Source of the DNA: Arenibacter sp. F20364
GTDB lineage: Bacteria; Bacteroidota; Bacteroidia; Flavobacteriales; Flavobacteriaceae
DNA length: 64,000 nucleotides
Reading direction: 5' to 3'
Assembly: GCF_023015905.1 (NCBI RefSeq)
Contig: NZ_JALKBD010000003.1
Span: 124,001 to 188,000 of the forward strand
Shown: positions 16,622-24,887 of the stretch, one piece after another
How positions within the stretch are numbered: position 1 is the stretch's first letter
How the letters are laid out: every line of letters starts with the position of its first letter
The notes under the pieces: model-generated
The model's database searches: none
The model's input: only the letters and a program-made list of their open reading frames with translations
What the model was told of the DNA's origin: nothing
Position numbers and translations under genes: made by a program

Positions 16622-18469
16622 ATGAAAGACGATAAATACCTTGCACCATTGGACACAAGTACTTTCCTAAGAATAAGGAAGTGGTATTTGTTTGCCTTGG
16701 CTACTATCGCTTTGAGCATTATCGTTGCCCAAATATTGATACAACACCATTTAAATTCCCAATTAAATGATTCTAAAGTAATCAACGTTGCAGGTAGACA
16801 AAGGGCCTATAGTCAAAAATTGACCAAGGAAGTATTGCTATTGAAGGAATTGTCCAATACTGAACAGCAAAATCAAATAATCACAGAATTGAGGGAAACC
16901 TTGTCCATTTGGAAAGATTCCCATCAAGCCCTGCAATTTGGTGATGTGTCCATGGGTATTTCAAAAGGAGAGAACGAGGAGATAAAAGTTCTTTTTCAAA
17001 ATATAAACCCCCACTATAATGCCATGGTAGGTGCCGTTGAGGATATTTTAACGGATTTTGAGGCAACCGGTACTTCAATTCCAAACCAATTACAGGTTAA
17101 TATCCTCTTGGAGAATGAACGTAACTTCTTGAATATGATGGATATCATCGTTAATAAATATGATGAGCTAAGTAAAACACATTTACAGGATTTAAAGTTT
17201 AAAGAATATCTATTATTGGCTATTTCCCTTCTGATTCTGCTGCTGGAGATAGTTTTCATTTTTAAACCCCTTTCCGTTCAGATTAGAAATACGATCAAGA
17301 ATTTGATAGTCGCCCAAAAGAAATCGGAAGAAAGTACCAAGGAGATTAAAAAGCTATTCCAGGAAAAGGAAAAATCGTTACAGGAGTTACAGGAACTTAA
17401 TTTTGTGATAGACAACGCCGCCCTTTTCGCAAGCGCCAAGCAAGATGGTAATGTTGTTTTTATCAGTAAAAAGTTCAATGAACTTTTGGGACGTACCGAT
17501 CAGGATATAAATAGGCCGTTGTACGAAATGTTGACTACGGATGAGGGACAGCAACAATACCTCATGGAGGTATTAAAAAGCAATAGAAAAAATATCAGGA
17601 CGGAGGAAATAAATATAAAGACTCCCAAAGGGGAGTCGCTCTGGTTGGATATGTCCATTATTCCCATGCACCAATCCAGCGCCCAGCAGTCAATACTAAT
17701 ATTGTGCTCCGATATTACCGAACGTAAACAGACCCAACTAAAAGTTGCCCAGTTAACCAAAGAGAATTATGAAAAGACCATGAGGCAAAAGCAGTTGCAG
17801 GCCAGCCAGATTGTTGAAGGTCAGGAAGAGGAGCGTAAACGAATAGCTAAAGATATCCATGATGGAATTGGACAAATGTTAACGGCCCTGAAATTTAATA
17901 TAGAATCTATTAATTTAACCAATAAGGAAAAAACGGCCGAGAAAATAGAATATATTAAAAGTCTTGCCAGTGATTTGATCAAAGGAGTACGTACCGCTAC
18001 TTTTAACCTTACCCCTCCAGAGTTAAGTGATCACGGAATATTTCCCGCGCTACATAAAATGACCCATGAACTCTCCAAGCTTACCGGTAAAAATATACTC
18101 TTCGAAAACAAAACCGAGGAGAACATTCGCTTTAATTCTTTGGCAGAGACCAATATTTATAGGGTGGTACAAGAAGCAGTGAACAATGCCATAAAATACG
18201 CCGATGCCAACTATATTCTGGTTACCCTTAATTTTAATGACAATATTTTAAGTGTTGTTATTGACGATGACGGGAAAGGCTTTGACGATTCCATATTGGG
18301 AAAGGTACCCAAAAATAACAGTGAAGGAGGTATGGGTCTTTTCTTTATGAAGGAAAGGATGAACTATATCAACGGTCGCCTATTTATCAATTCCATCCCA
18401 GGAAAGGGCACCAGGGTCACCATTAACTACAAAACGGATAGGAAAGAATTGATTTCAAAGGATACCTAA
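16622..18469 (+). CDS. NarX-like nitrate/nitrite sensor histidine kinase
   Basis: A 615-residue membrane kinase starting at the ATG at 16622; an in-frame TTG lies six bases upstream. TM helix 1 is near 20-42 and TM helix 2 near 200-220, with a periplasmic domain between. That domain starts with 'INVAGRQRAYSQKL' at about 53-66, matching the P-box of NarX/NarQ and the PilJ-type N-terminal family, where nitrate is bound. A coiled coil (225-265) and a PAS domain (266-375) follow. The HisKA_3 dimerisation domain has the phosphoacceptor H413 ('RIAKDIHDGIGQ'), and a C-terminal ATPase domain follows ('DDDGKGFD', 'GGMGLFFMKERM'). HisKA_3 kinases pair with NarL-type regulators, so the partner is probably the product of 8077-8748. 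Confidence 0.9.
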   Translation: MKDDKYLAPLDTSTFLRIRKWYLFALATIALSIIVAQILIQHHLNSQLNDSKVINVAGRQRAYSQKLTKEVLLLKELSNTEQQNQIITELRETLSIWKDSHQALQFGDVSMGISKGENEEIKVLFQNINPHYNAMVGAVEDILTDFEATGTSIPNQLQVNILLENERNFLNMMDIIVNKYDELSKTHLQDLKFKEYLLLAISLLILLLEIVFIFKPLSVQIRNTIKNLIVAQKKSEESTKEIKKLFQEKEKSLQELQELNFVIDNAALFASAKQDGNVVFISKKFNELLGRTDQDINRPLYEMLTTDEGQQQYLMEVLKSNRKNIRTEEINIKTPKGESLWLDMSIIPMHQSSAQQSILILCSDITERKQTQLKVAQLTKENYEKTMRQKQLQASQIVEGQEEERKRIAKDIHDGIGQMLTALKFNIESINLTNKEKTAEKIEYIKSLASDLIKGVRTATFNLTPPELSDHGIFPALHKMTHELSKLTGKNILFENKTEENIRFNSLAETNIYRVVQEAVNNAIKYADANYILVTLNFNDNILSVVIDDDGKGFDDSILGKVPKNNSEGGMGLFFMKERMNYINGRLFINSIPGKGTRVTINYKTDRKELISKDT

Positions 18470-18574
18470 TTTATATCCTGTTCCGAAGTTTATTGGAATT
18501 GAAGTTTTTTATTATAGATTTCATTAAGTAAGGTGTTCTATGACAAAAAGTAATTATCTTAATTAAATTTTACT

Positions 18575-18949
18575 ATGAAAATCAGGATCAAAGGGAACTC
18601 TATTCGCTTTAGACTTACCAAGATGGAGGTAGAAACCTTTAGTAGAGTTGGATTTTATGAAGAGAAGACAGAATTTAGGGACCAAATCTTTAAATATGTC
18701 TTGAAGAGCAAGGGAAAAATTCCCCACTTGGAAGCCGATTTTAAGAACGACACTATAACTATGTACCTGCCCGAAAAGGATAAATTGATCTGGGCAAATA
18801 GTGATCGTGTAGGATTTCAACATACCATTGTCATGGAAAATGGCAAGGAACTATTTCTACTTTTGGAAAAGGATTTTGTCTGTTTGGATGAAACTATTGA
18901 AGATCAATCCGATAATTATCCCAATCCTTTGCTTGTTAAACGGAAGTGA
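18575..18949 (+). CDS. Small conserved protein (DUF7009-like)
   Basis: A 124-residue cytoplasmic protein with no signal peptide or membrane segment. It opens with 'MKIRIKGNSIRFRLTKMEVE' and ends near 'YPNPLLVKR'. It is a compact mixed alpha/beta sequence that I associate with the DUF7009 family, with moderate certainty. It lies 105 nt after the sensor kinase on the same strand, so it may be the last gene of the nir operon. No catalytic motif is visible and no function is claimed. Confidence 0.65.
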   Translation: MKIRIKGNSIRFRLTKMEVETFSRVGFYEEKTEFRDQIFKYVLKSKGKIPHLEADFKNDTITMYLPEKDKLIWANSDRVGFQHTIVMENGKELFLLLEKDFVCLDETIEDQSDNYPNPLLVKRK

Positions 18950-19028
18950 GTCCATTAATGTCTGTTGAAATATAACAAAATGTAACTTATTGAAACGGCG
19001 CATTGAATGAATGGTATAAATTTCTTTT

Positions 19029-20492
19029 TTATTCTATCTGAAGCACTTTATAAACTTCGTCTATTATTTTTTGTTGATCCGCTAAAACAATTAGTGTATC
19101 CTCACTCTCTATCTTAGTAGATCCACTAGGGGTAATAAATTTATTCCCCCTTTTGATCATGGCAATTATCGCATTTTTTGGAAAGCCCAATTCAACAATC
19201 TTTTTGTTGGCTGCATAACAGTCCGAACCTACGGCTATTTCCCTCATAATCGTCTTTGGATCTTCAGAAAACAATAGATCCGTAGGTGTTAGCTTCTTTG
19301 CTTTTTCAGGTATGGCAACGTCCAACCATTTAGCTACGATAGAGAGTGTGGTTCCTTGAATTAAAATAGAAGTCACCGATATGAAGAAAACTATATTGAA
19401 TATCATGTGGGCTTTGTCTATTCCGGCCAAGAGTGGATAGGTGGCAAATACGATGGGCACCGCTCCACGCAAACCCACCCATGATATGTAAAAACGCCTT
19501 TTCATTCTCATTTTGAAAAAAATCAGACTGAGAAAAACACTGATAGGACGGGCAATCAAAATGAGGAATAACGAAATAAGCAGACCTATTCCGATGTATG
19601 GAATAATTTGAGACGGGAATACCAAAAGGCCCAGGGTAAGGAACAGCACTATTTGCATTAACCAGGCCAGACCATCGAACATTTTTAGAATTGTCTTCTT
19701 ATGTATCAAATCTTGATTGCCCAGATAAACGGCGCAAATATAAATGGCAAGAAAACCATTTCCGCCAACAAAGTTGGTTGCAGAAAATGTAACGAACATC
19801 AAGGCTATTACTAAAACCGGGTAGAGACCCTCAAAGTCGAGCTTAAGGCCATTGATTATATATTTACTCAGTTTGCCAAAACCGAAACCTGCTGCTCCAC
19901 CCAAGATCATCTGCTGTAAAAACAATGGTATCATAGAAAAAACACTCTGGTCTTGATGAATCACCAAAGTCAAGAATGCAAGGGTTAGAACATAGGCCAT
20001 TGGATCATTACTACCGCTTTCCAATTCCAGTGTAGGTCTAAGGTTAGTTTTTAAAGCCATGCTTTTGGATCGCAAAATAGAAAATACGGCAGCGGCATCC
20101 GTGGAGGACACAATTGACCCCAGTAGCATACTCTCGTATATGGTAAAATCGGTAATTAGCCAGACAAAGGTCCCCAATGAAAGGGCGGTGAATAATACTC
20201 CCAATGTCGACAGTACAAGCCCTTCCTTCAAAATAGGCTTAACAGTGCCCCAATTGGTATCCAGTCCTCCTGAGAACAATATAAAGTTAAGGGATACGAT
20301 GCCAATGAATTGTGCAATTTTAGGGTCATCGAATCGGATTCCCCCAATGCCATCGGAGCCGGCCAGCATTCCAATCCCCAAGAACAATAATAAGGTAGGA
20401 ACTCCAAATTTATAGGATGTCTTTCCGACAACTATACTTATAAATAGTAGTATAGAACCTACTAGAAGTATATTTTCAGTGGTTATATTCAT
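19029..20492 (-). CDS. Potassium/proton antiporter with RCK_C domain
   Basis: A 487-residue inner-membrane protein of the CPA1 family, close to the NhaP2/CvrA type. About 12 membrane segments fill residues 1-390, including the acidic stretch 'SSTDAAAVFSILRS' and 'ELESGSNDPMAYV'. Residues 400-487 form a cytoplasmic RCK_C domain ('VGSDCYAANKKIVELGFP', 'PSGSTKIESEDTLIVLAD') that senses a ligand. It exports K+ (or Na+) in exchange for protons. It converges with the preceding plus-strand gene and is 118 nt beyond the permease gene. Confidence 0.9.
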   Translation of the reverse strand: MNITTENILLVGSILLFISIVVGKTSYKFGVPTLLLFLGIGMLAGSDGIGGIRFDDPKIAQFIGIVSLNFILFSGGLDTNWGTVKPILKEGLVLSTLGVLFTALSLGTFVWLITDFTIYESMLLGSIVSSTDAAAVFSILRSKSMALKTNLRPTLELESGSNDPMAYVLTLAFLTLVIHQDQSVFSMIPLFLQQMILGGAAGFGFGKLSKYIINGLKLDFEGLYPVLVIALMFVTFSATNFVGGNGFLAIYICAVYLGNQDLIHKKTILKMFDGLAWLMQIVLFLTLGLLVFPSQIIPYIGIGLLISLFLILIARPISVFLSLIFFKMRMKRRFYISWVGLRGAVPIVFATYPLLAGIDKAHMIFNIVFFISVTSILIQGTTLSIVAKWLDVAIPEKAKKLTPTDLLFSEDPKTIMREIAVGSDCYAANKKIVELGFPKNAIIAMIKRGNKFITPSGSTKIESEDTLIVLADQQKIIDEVYKVLQIE

Positions 20493-20609
20493 TTAGGTGG
20501 AATTAAAACAGGTTTCCACAAAAATAGGAGTTCTTATCTACGATCTTAATTAAAATACACCAATGTTTAAATTTTAATAGAACAATCCAAACTGGATGCT
20601 TTTGCCCCG

Positions 20610-22034
20610 TTAGATAGATTTGGCTCCTACACCGTAAATTAATCTACTGAAAATCAAAAAAAGTGCACCACACAATAGCCACGCCGGAAGGGTTACAAAT
20701 GATAGAAACACATTGAACTGAACTGATATAAAATAGAATAGCCCAAAGCTTATAGCCCATGCCAAAAATACCGCCTTATTGTATTTTATATTTGCTACTT
20801 CGGCGTAATTTTTGACAATTCCCGCCTGTTTATGGAAAAAATGCTCAAATACGATGATAGCGCCGAAGGGAGCTAAAATAAAACCGTAGAGTGCCACAAA
20901 GCCCAGTAATTTCATTGCAAATGCAGGAAAAAGTCCGGCAATTGTAGCCACGGATCCTGCAATTATAGTTACCCAAAAGGTGGATACCTTGGGCATAATG
21001 GCCTGAAAAGCGAGTCCGGCCCTATAAATGGTGGGGTTTGCGGTAGTCCATCCTGCCAGTACAACAGCAATAATTCCAAAAACACCTATGGCATTGTTGG
21101 CTAAAGGTCCGGGTGCTACTGTTGGCGCCTCTCCATTGTCAAGGAGGGTCTGCGCCTCTGGTGATCGTAGATAAACAGCGTATAGCAAGGCAGCAGCTAT
21201 CCAAGCCATGTAGTGGCCTACATACATCCCAGCTGCTGTGGTCCAACCAGAACTTGGGTTTTTGGCAAAACGGAAAACCGAGAGATCGGACATACCGATG
21301 TGCATGGCGGCATTGGCAAACCATGACCAGATAACGACATGCCAAAAAGTATACTTGATCTGTCCAGGAAAGGGTTCTGAACCTTCGCCCCAGATAGCCC
21401 AGAATTCCGAGAAGTTTTTAACTCCCAATTGATTTAGTGCTACAATACCACAGGCCAGAAAGGCCAAGACAATGACCGGGGACATCCAATTGGCAGCTTT
21501 GGATACAGTGTCGTAGCCTTTGGATGCAATTAACGATATAACAGCTCCAATTAGAATTACAATGATTATCCAAGTTGGTCCATTAGGGGTGGTATCGGTT
21601 AGTTTGGGCATTTCCATATTAAAAGGTATACCTACGGCGGTTGCCGATACCGTTATCATAGCCCCGGCCAAGAAACAAAATAGTATGCCGTTTGCAAGAT
21701 TGTATCCCGTCACTAATTTTTTTCCGCAGATCTTCTCCATCTGATAATAAAGGGTCAACCTATTTTTAACGGCAATCTCAGCGGTTAGAAAACGCCAACT
21801 TAACACGGCCAAGAAATTTCCAAGCAACAAGCCAATGATCAAATCAAAAGCACTTACACCTGCTGTCAAGAACAAAGGCCCTATTACAAACTCTGTTCCT
21901 GCTGCGTGTTCCCCCGCGTACATGCCCAAAAAGCTCTTCCATCCTTTTAATTTGGATTGCGGTACGGGCTCCCTTTCAAATTCCCCTCCTGCTATTTCTT
22001 GGATTATTTCCTCTTCAATATGGTATTGTGTCAT
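20610..22034 (-). CDS. NCS1-type permease in the rhamnose operon
   Basis: A 474-residue inner-membrane transporter with about 12 hydrophobic segments. It resembles the purine/cytosine permease (NCS1) family: 'ANAAMHIGMSDLSVFRFAK' in the middle and 'AGWTTANPTIYRAGLAFQ' near residue 330. NCS1 proteins normally carry nucleobases, hydantoins or thiamine with Na+ or H+. It follows the FGGY kinase gene by 116 nt on the same strand, so it is probably the last gene of the rhamnose operon. A true L-rhamnose transporter (RhaT or FucP type) is not in the window, so a sugar substrate is possible but unproven. Confidence 0.8.
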   Translation of the reverse strand: MTQYHIEEEIIQEIAGGEFEREPVPQSKLKGWKSFLGMYAGEHAAGTEFVIGPLFLTAGVSAFDLIIGLLLGNFLAVLSWRFLTAEIAVKNRLTLYYQMEKICGKKLVTGYNLANGILFCFLAGAMITVSATAVGIPFNMEMPKLTDTTPNGPTWIIIVILIGAVISLIASKGYDTVSKAANWMSPVIVLAFLACGIVALNQLGVKNFSEFWAIWGEGSEPFPGQIKYTFWHVVIWSWFANAAMHIGMSDLSVFRFAKNPSSGWTTAAGMYVGHYMAWIAAALLYAVYLRSPEAQTLLDNGEAPTVAPGPLANNAIGVFGIIAVVLAGWTTANPTIYRAGLAFQAIMPKVSTFWVTIIAGSVATIAGLFPAFAMKLLGFVALYGFILAPFGAIIVFEHFFHKQAGIVKNYAEVANIKYNKAVFLAWAISFGLFYFISVQFNVFLSFVTLPAWLLCGALFLIFSRLIYGVGAKSI

Positions 22035-22150
22035 GGTGGTTGGTTATTATTATGGTTTTAGTGTCCGTTTATATATTCAATACCTCCTAAGGTACTTAAG
22101 GTTTGCAACTAAGCTAGTTGATAATTGTTTATTAGGTTAATTGCCACTAA

Positions 22151-23524
22151 TTATTGTATTGAAATTGGTTCATGTTTTTTTAAAGAATAATTTTTTTTCA
22201 GGAACTTGGGCTCCAAGGTAACATCCGAAATAACAATAGCTGCTCCCAAAGCTGACCCCAAAGAGGAATCCGTGGTGCTCAGTTTCATATCCATTAAATA
22301 TTGTGAGAGTAATTGAATATAAACTTCGTTATCACTAAAGCCTCCATCAACATAAAGTCTCCCGATTTTTTCATCGCCAATCGCCGATCTTATACTTTTA
22401 ACTTGTAACAGCACCAGTTCCAACATCAGCTGATGATAGGCATACTCAAATTTATCATATTCAATATTGGTCTTTTTAGGCATGTTTTCGGATGTAATAC
22501 TAGTCCATTTATACATGTGCACAAAGTCCTTATTGATTTCAATAAAGGTATCCTGATTAAATTTTACGGTCCTGTGGTAGTCCTCCGGGACGTTATAAAG
22601 GGCGGAAAGTGCCTTAACTTGAAGTTTGTATTCGTTGCCTAGAAAAAGTGTTGAGACTTTTACAGGACTGCCATCTATTCGCATGTTAAAAAGACAACCG
22701 TTATAAATATCGTCCATGGTCAACATTCCCTTATTGAATGGATTTATGGAGATACTCCAGGTCCCGGTAGAAACCAACAAAAACGGCTTGCCAATACTTC
22801 GGATATAGGGTAGAAGAGCTGATGAACTATCGTGGATACCGGCCCCCATTTGAATGATTTTGCCCTTGTAATTTATGGGGATTGTAACCCGGGTTGAAGC
22901 AATAGGGGGCAATTTTTCATTTATTTTCTCTTGATACACCCAAGCATGATAGTCCTTCTTTTCATAATCCCAAAGCATGGTATGGCAGCCTATGCTTGTA
23001 TATTCGTTTACAGGAACACCGGTAAACAAATAGCTAAGGTATTGGGGCAGGTGTAGTGAATATTTTATCTTATCATATACCTCTGGCCTTGCATATTTTA
23101 ACCAGTATAGATGCATGCCAGTATTCAACATACCCACTTTCTGGGACCCTGTTGATCTGGAAAGTTCATTTTCAGGACCATATTTGTCATAGAATGTATC
23201 ATACACTTCAGCCTTTAATGGCTTCATATAATTGTAAAGGGGAGTAAGTACTTTCCCATTTTCGTCAATGTGGACCAAACTTGCTCCGTAACATGAAAAG
23301 TTTAAGGCTATTATCTCAAATTCGGATGAATCCATCATTCTATCGAACACTTCTTTGGCCCATGCAACCAGAGCTTCCAAATTTTCCGTAGGATAGCCGT
23401 CCTCATCCGTAATTTCCTCGAACCGATTATACTCCCGATACACCTCTTGAAAATCCGTGTCAAATAGAAAGAATTTTTTATTGGTTCTTCCAATGTCAAA
23501 TACGGCTGTGACCTTTTTTTTCAT
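22151..23524 (-). CDS. rhaB: FGGY carbohydrate kinase, probable L-rhamnulokinase
   Basis: A 457-residue sugar kinase. The N-terminal ATP-binding fold has 'VFDIGRTNKKFFLFD'. The centre has 'GAGIHDSSSALLPY', with the catalytic Asp of FGGY kinases, followed by 'LLVSTGTWSISINPF'. The C-half has 'LYVDGGFSDNEVY' and 'SSLGSALGAAIV', the ADP-binding segments. In this operon it should phosphorylate L-rhamnulose at C1. The gene is 10 nt downstream of the isomerase. A related sugar such as L-fuculose cannot be excluded from sequence alone. Confidence 0.85.
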   Translation of the reverse strand: MKKKVTAVFDIGRTNKKFFLFDTDFQEVYREYNRFEEITDEDGYPTENLEALVAWAKEVFDRMMDSSEFEIIALNFSCYGASLVHIDENGKVLTPLYNYMKPLKAEVYDTFYDKYGPENELSRSTGSQKVGMLNTGMHLYWLKYARPEVYDKIKYSLHLPQYLSYLFTGVPVNEYTSIGCHTMLWDYEKKDYHAWVYQEKINEKLPPIASTRVTIPINYKGKIIQMGAGIHDSSSALLPYIRSIGKPFLLVSTGTWSISINPFNKGMLTMDDIYNGCLFNMRIDGSPVKVSTLFLGNEYKLQVKALSALYNVPEDYHRTVKFNQDTFIEINKDFVHMYKWTSITSENMPKKTNIEYDKFEYAYHQLMLELVLLQVKSIRSAIGDEKIGRLYVDGGFSDNEVYIQLLSQYLMDMKLSTTDSSLGSALGAAIVISDVTLEPKFLKKNYSLKKHEPISIQ

Positions 23525-23534
23525 TTTGGTACAG

Positions 23535-24815
23535 TTATAATCCGGATGCTACAGAATGTTTACCTCTTTCCTTTATCAATGTTTCCCTTACCCTAAGTGA
23601 TCGATAGGCGTTAATGGGGGAAATTGCTCCTCCTCTGTTACGCCTTGCTTCTTGCAATAAAGGTCGCACATCCGTGCGATAGGCATTCTGAAGTATCTCT
23701 TGACAGCGAACTACATCGTTTTCTATTTGTGCCAACCTTAATTGGTCCTGGTCTATCAAAAGCGCCTTGGCATATGCTTCTTGGATGGCTTCCAAAGATT
23801 GGATCAAATCCTCCAATGGGTCTTTAATATTATGACTGGCATCGATCATCCAAGCGGGATATGGATTTTGGGGATTATTGTTCATCCCGTAGACCAATTC
23901 GTTAAAAATCAAAAAGAGGGCATAAGGTTTAATGCTGCCAACTGTTATATCATCGTCGCCATACTTGCTGTCATTAAAATGAAAGCCTCCCAGTTTGCCC
24001 TTCATCATCAAGGTGGCAACGATCTGTTCAATATTGCTATTGGGCAAATGATGTCCCAGATCTACCAAGGTGTATGCTTTTTCCCCACATTCGTTGGCCA
24101 ACATAAAAGAAGTGCCCCAATCTTGAATAACAGTACTGTAAAAATTGGGTTCATAAGGCTTGTATTCAATAAACAGCTTCCAATCCTCCGGCAAAGCCTT
24201 ATAAATATCCTTCAGACTATCCTGAGTGTTTTGCAGAGCGTTTTGAAAATTGTTCTGCCCTGGGAAATTGGCACCATCGGCCAGCCATACCGTTAGACTT
24301 TTAGATCCCAATTTGTTGCCAATATTAATAACGTCAATATTGTGTTGTATAGCCTGTTCCCTAATGGTCTTGGTCCTATTGCTCAGCGATCCGAACCTAT
24401 AGCTTTCCTTGGCATTTTTTTGATCTTGAAAAGTGTTAGAGTTTACCGCGTCGAAAATGATATCATGGGAAGCCGCCAACTGTTTAATTGCTTCGTAATC
24501 TTTCGGTACGTCCCAAGGAATATGTAGCGAAATGGCTCCTGCAGTTTGGGTGAGTGCGTGTAATATACCTACGTCATCTATTTTTTGTTCCAAACTCCCG
24601 GGTTCTCCATGAAAAGAAAATCTACCAAATCTGGTTCCTCCCGCGCCCAATGCCCAGCTTGGAACAGCTACTTGAAACTGGGCCAACTTATTGATGATTT
24701 CGACTACATCATGACCATCTTTCAACAAGTTATTCGATAAGAAATCCAATTTTTCCTGTTGCGATTTTAAATCTTTCCGATCGTTTTCTTTTATTATATC
24801 TTTATCTATTCTCAT
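23535..24815 (-). CDS. rhaI: L-rhamnose isomerase, TIM-barrel type
   Basis: A 426-residue xylose-isomerase-like TIM barrel. The ATG at 24815 is chosen; the frame extends to a TTG at 24833 that adds six weak residues. Metal-site segments are visible: 'FIEYKPYEP', 'LVDLGHHLPN', 'GGFHFNDSKYGDDD' and 'WMIDASHN'. Length and motifs fit the Pseudomonas stutzeri-type rhamnose isomerase (RhaI) rather than the E. coli RhaA. It converts L-rhamnose to L-rhamnulose. A GC-rich hairpin separates it from the upstream aldolase gene. Confidence 0.87.
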   Translation of the reverse strand: MRIDKDIIKENDRKDLKSQQEKLDFLSNNLLKDGHDVVEIINKLAQFQVAVPSWALGAGGTRFGRFSFHGEPGSLEQKIDDVGILHALTQTAGAISLHIPWDVPKDYEAIKQLAASHDIIFDAVNSNTFQDQKNAKESYRFGSLSNRTKTIREQAIQHNIDVINIGNKLGSKSLTVWLADGANFPGQNNFQNALQNTQDSLKDIYKALPEDWKLFIEYKPYEPNFYSTVIQDWGTSFMLANECGEKAYTLVDLGHHLPNSNIEQIVATLMMKGKLGGFHFNDSKYGDDDITVGSIKPYALFLIFNELVYGMNNNPQNPYPAWMIDASHNIKDPLEDLIQSLEAIQEAYAKALLIDQDQLRLAQIENDVVRCQEILQNAYRTDVRPLLQEARRNRGGAISPINAYRSLRVRETLIKERGKHSVASGL

Positions 24816-24835
24816 TGTATTTCCTATTAGCAATA

Positions 24836-24866
24836 GACCTGCCGGACATTATTGGTCCGACAGGTC
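24836..24866 (-). other. GC-rich intercistronic hairpin between rhaD and rhaI
   Basis: Arms gacctgccggac (24836-24847) and gtccgacaggtc (24855-24866) pair with one mismatch around a 7-nt loop. There is no T-run downstream on the minus strand, so it is more likely an RNA processing or stability element than a terminator. Confidence 0.6.
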
Positions 24867-24887
24867 CTGAACAACTAAATTAACTAT

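Noticed and set aside
23742-24296. A 184-codon plus-strand frame opposite rhaI
   Set aside because: Antisense to a well-conserved gene; its composition mirrors the codon pattern of rhaI.
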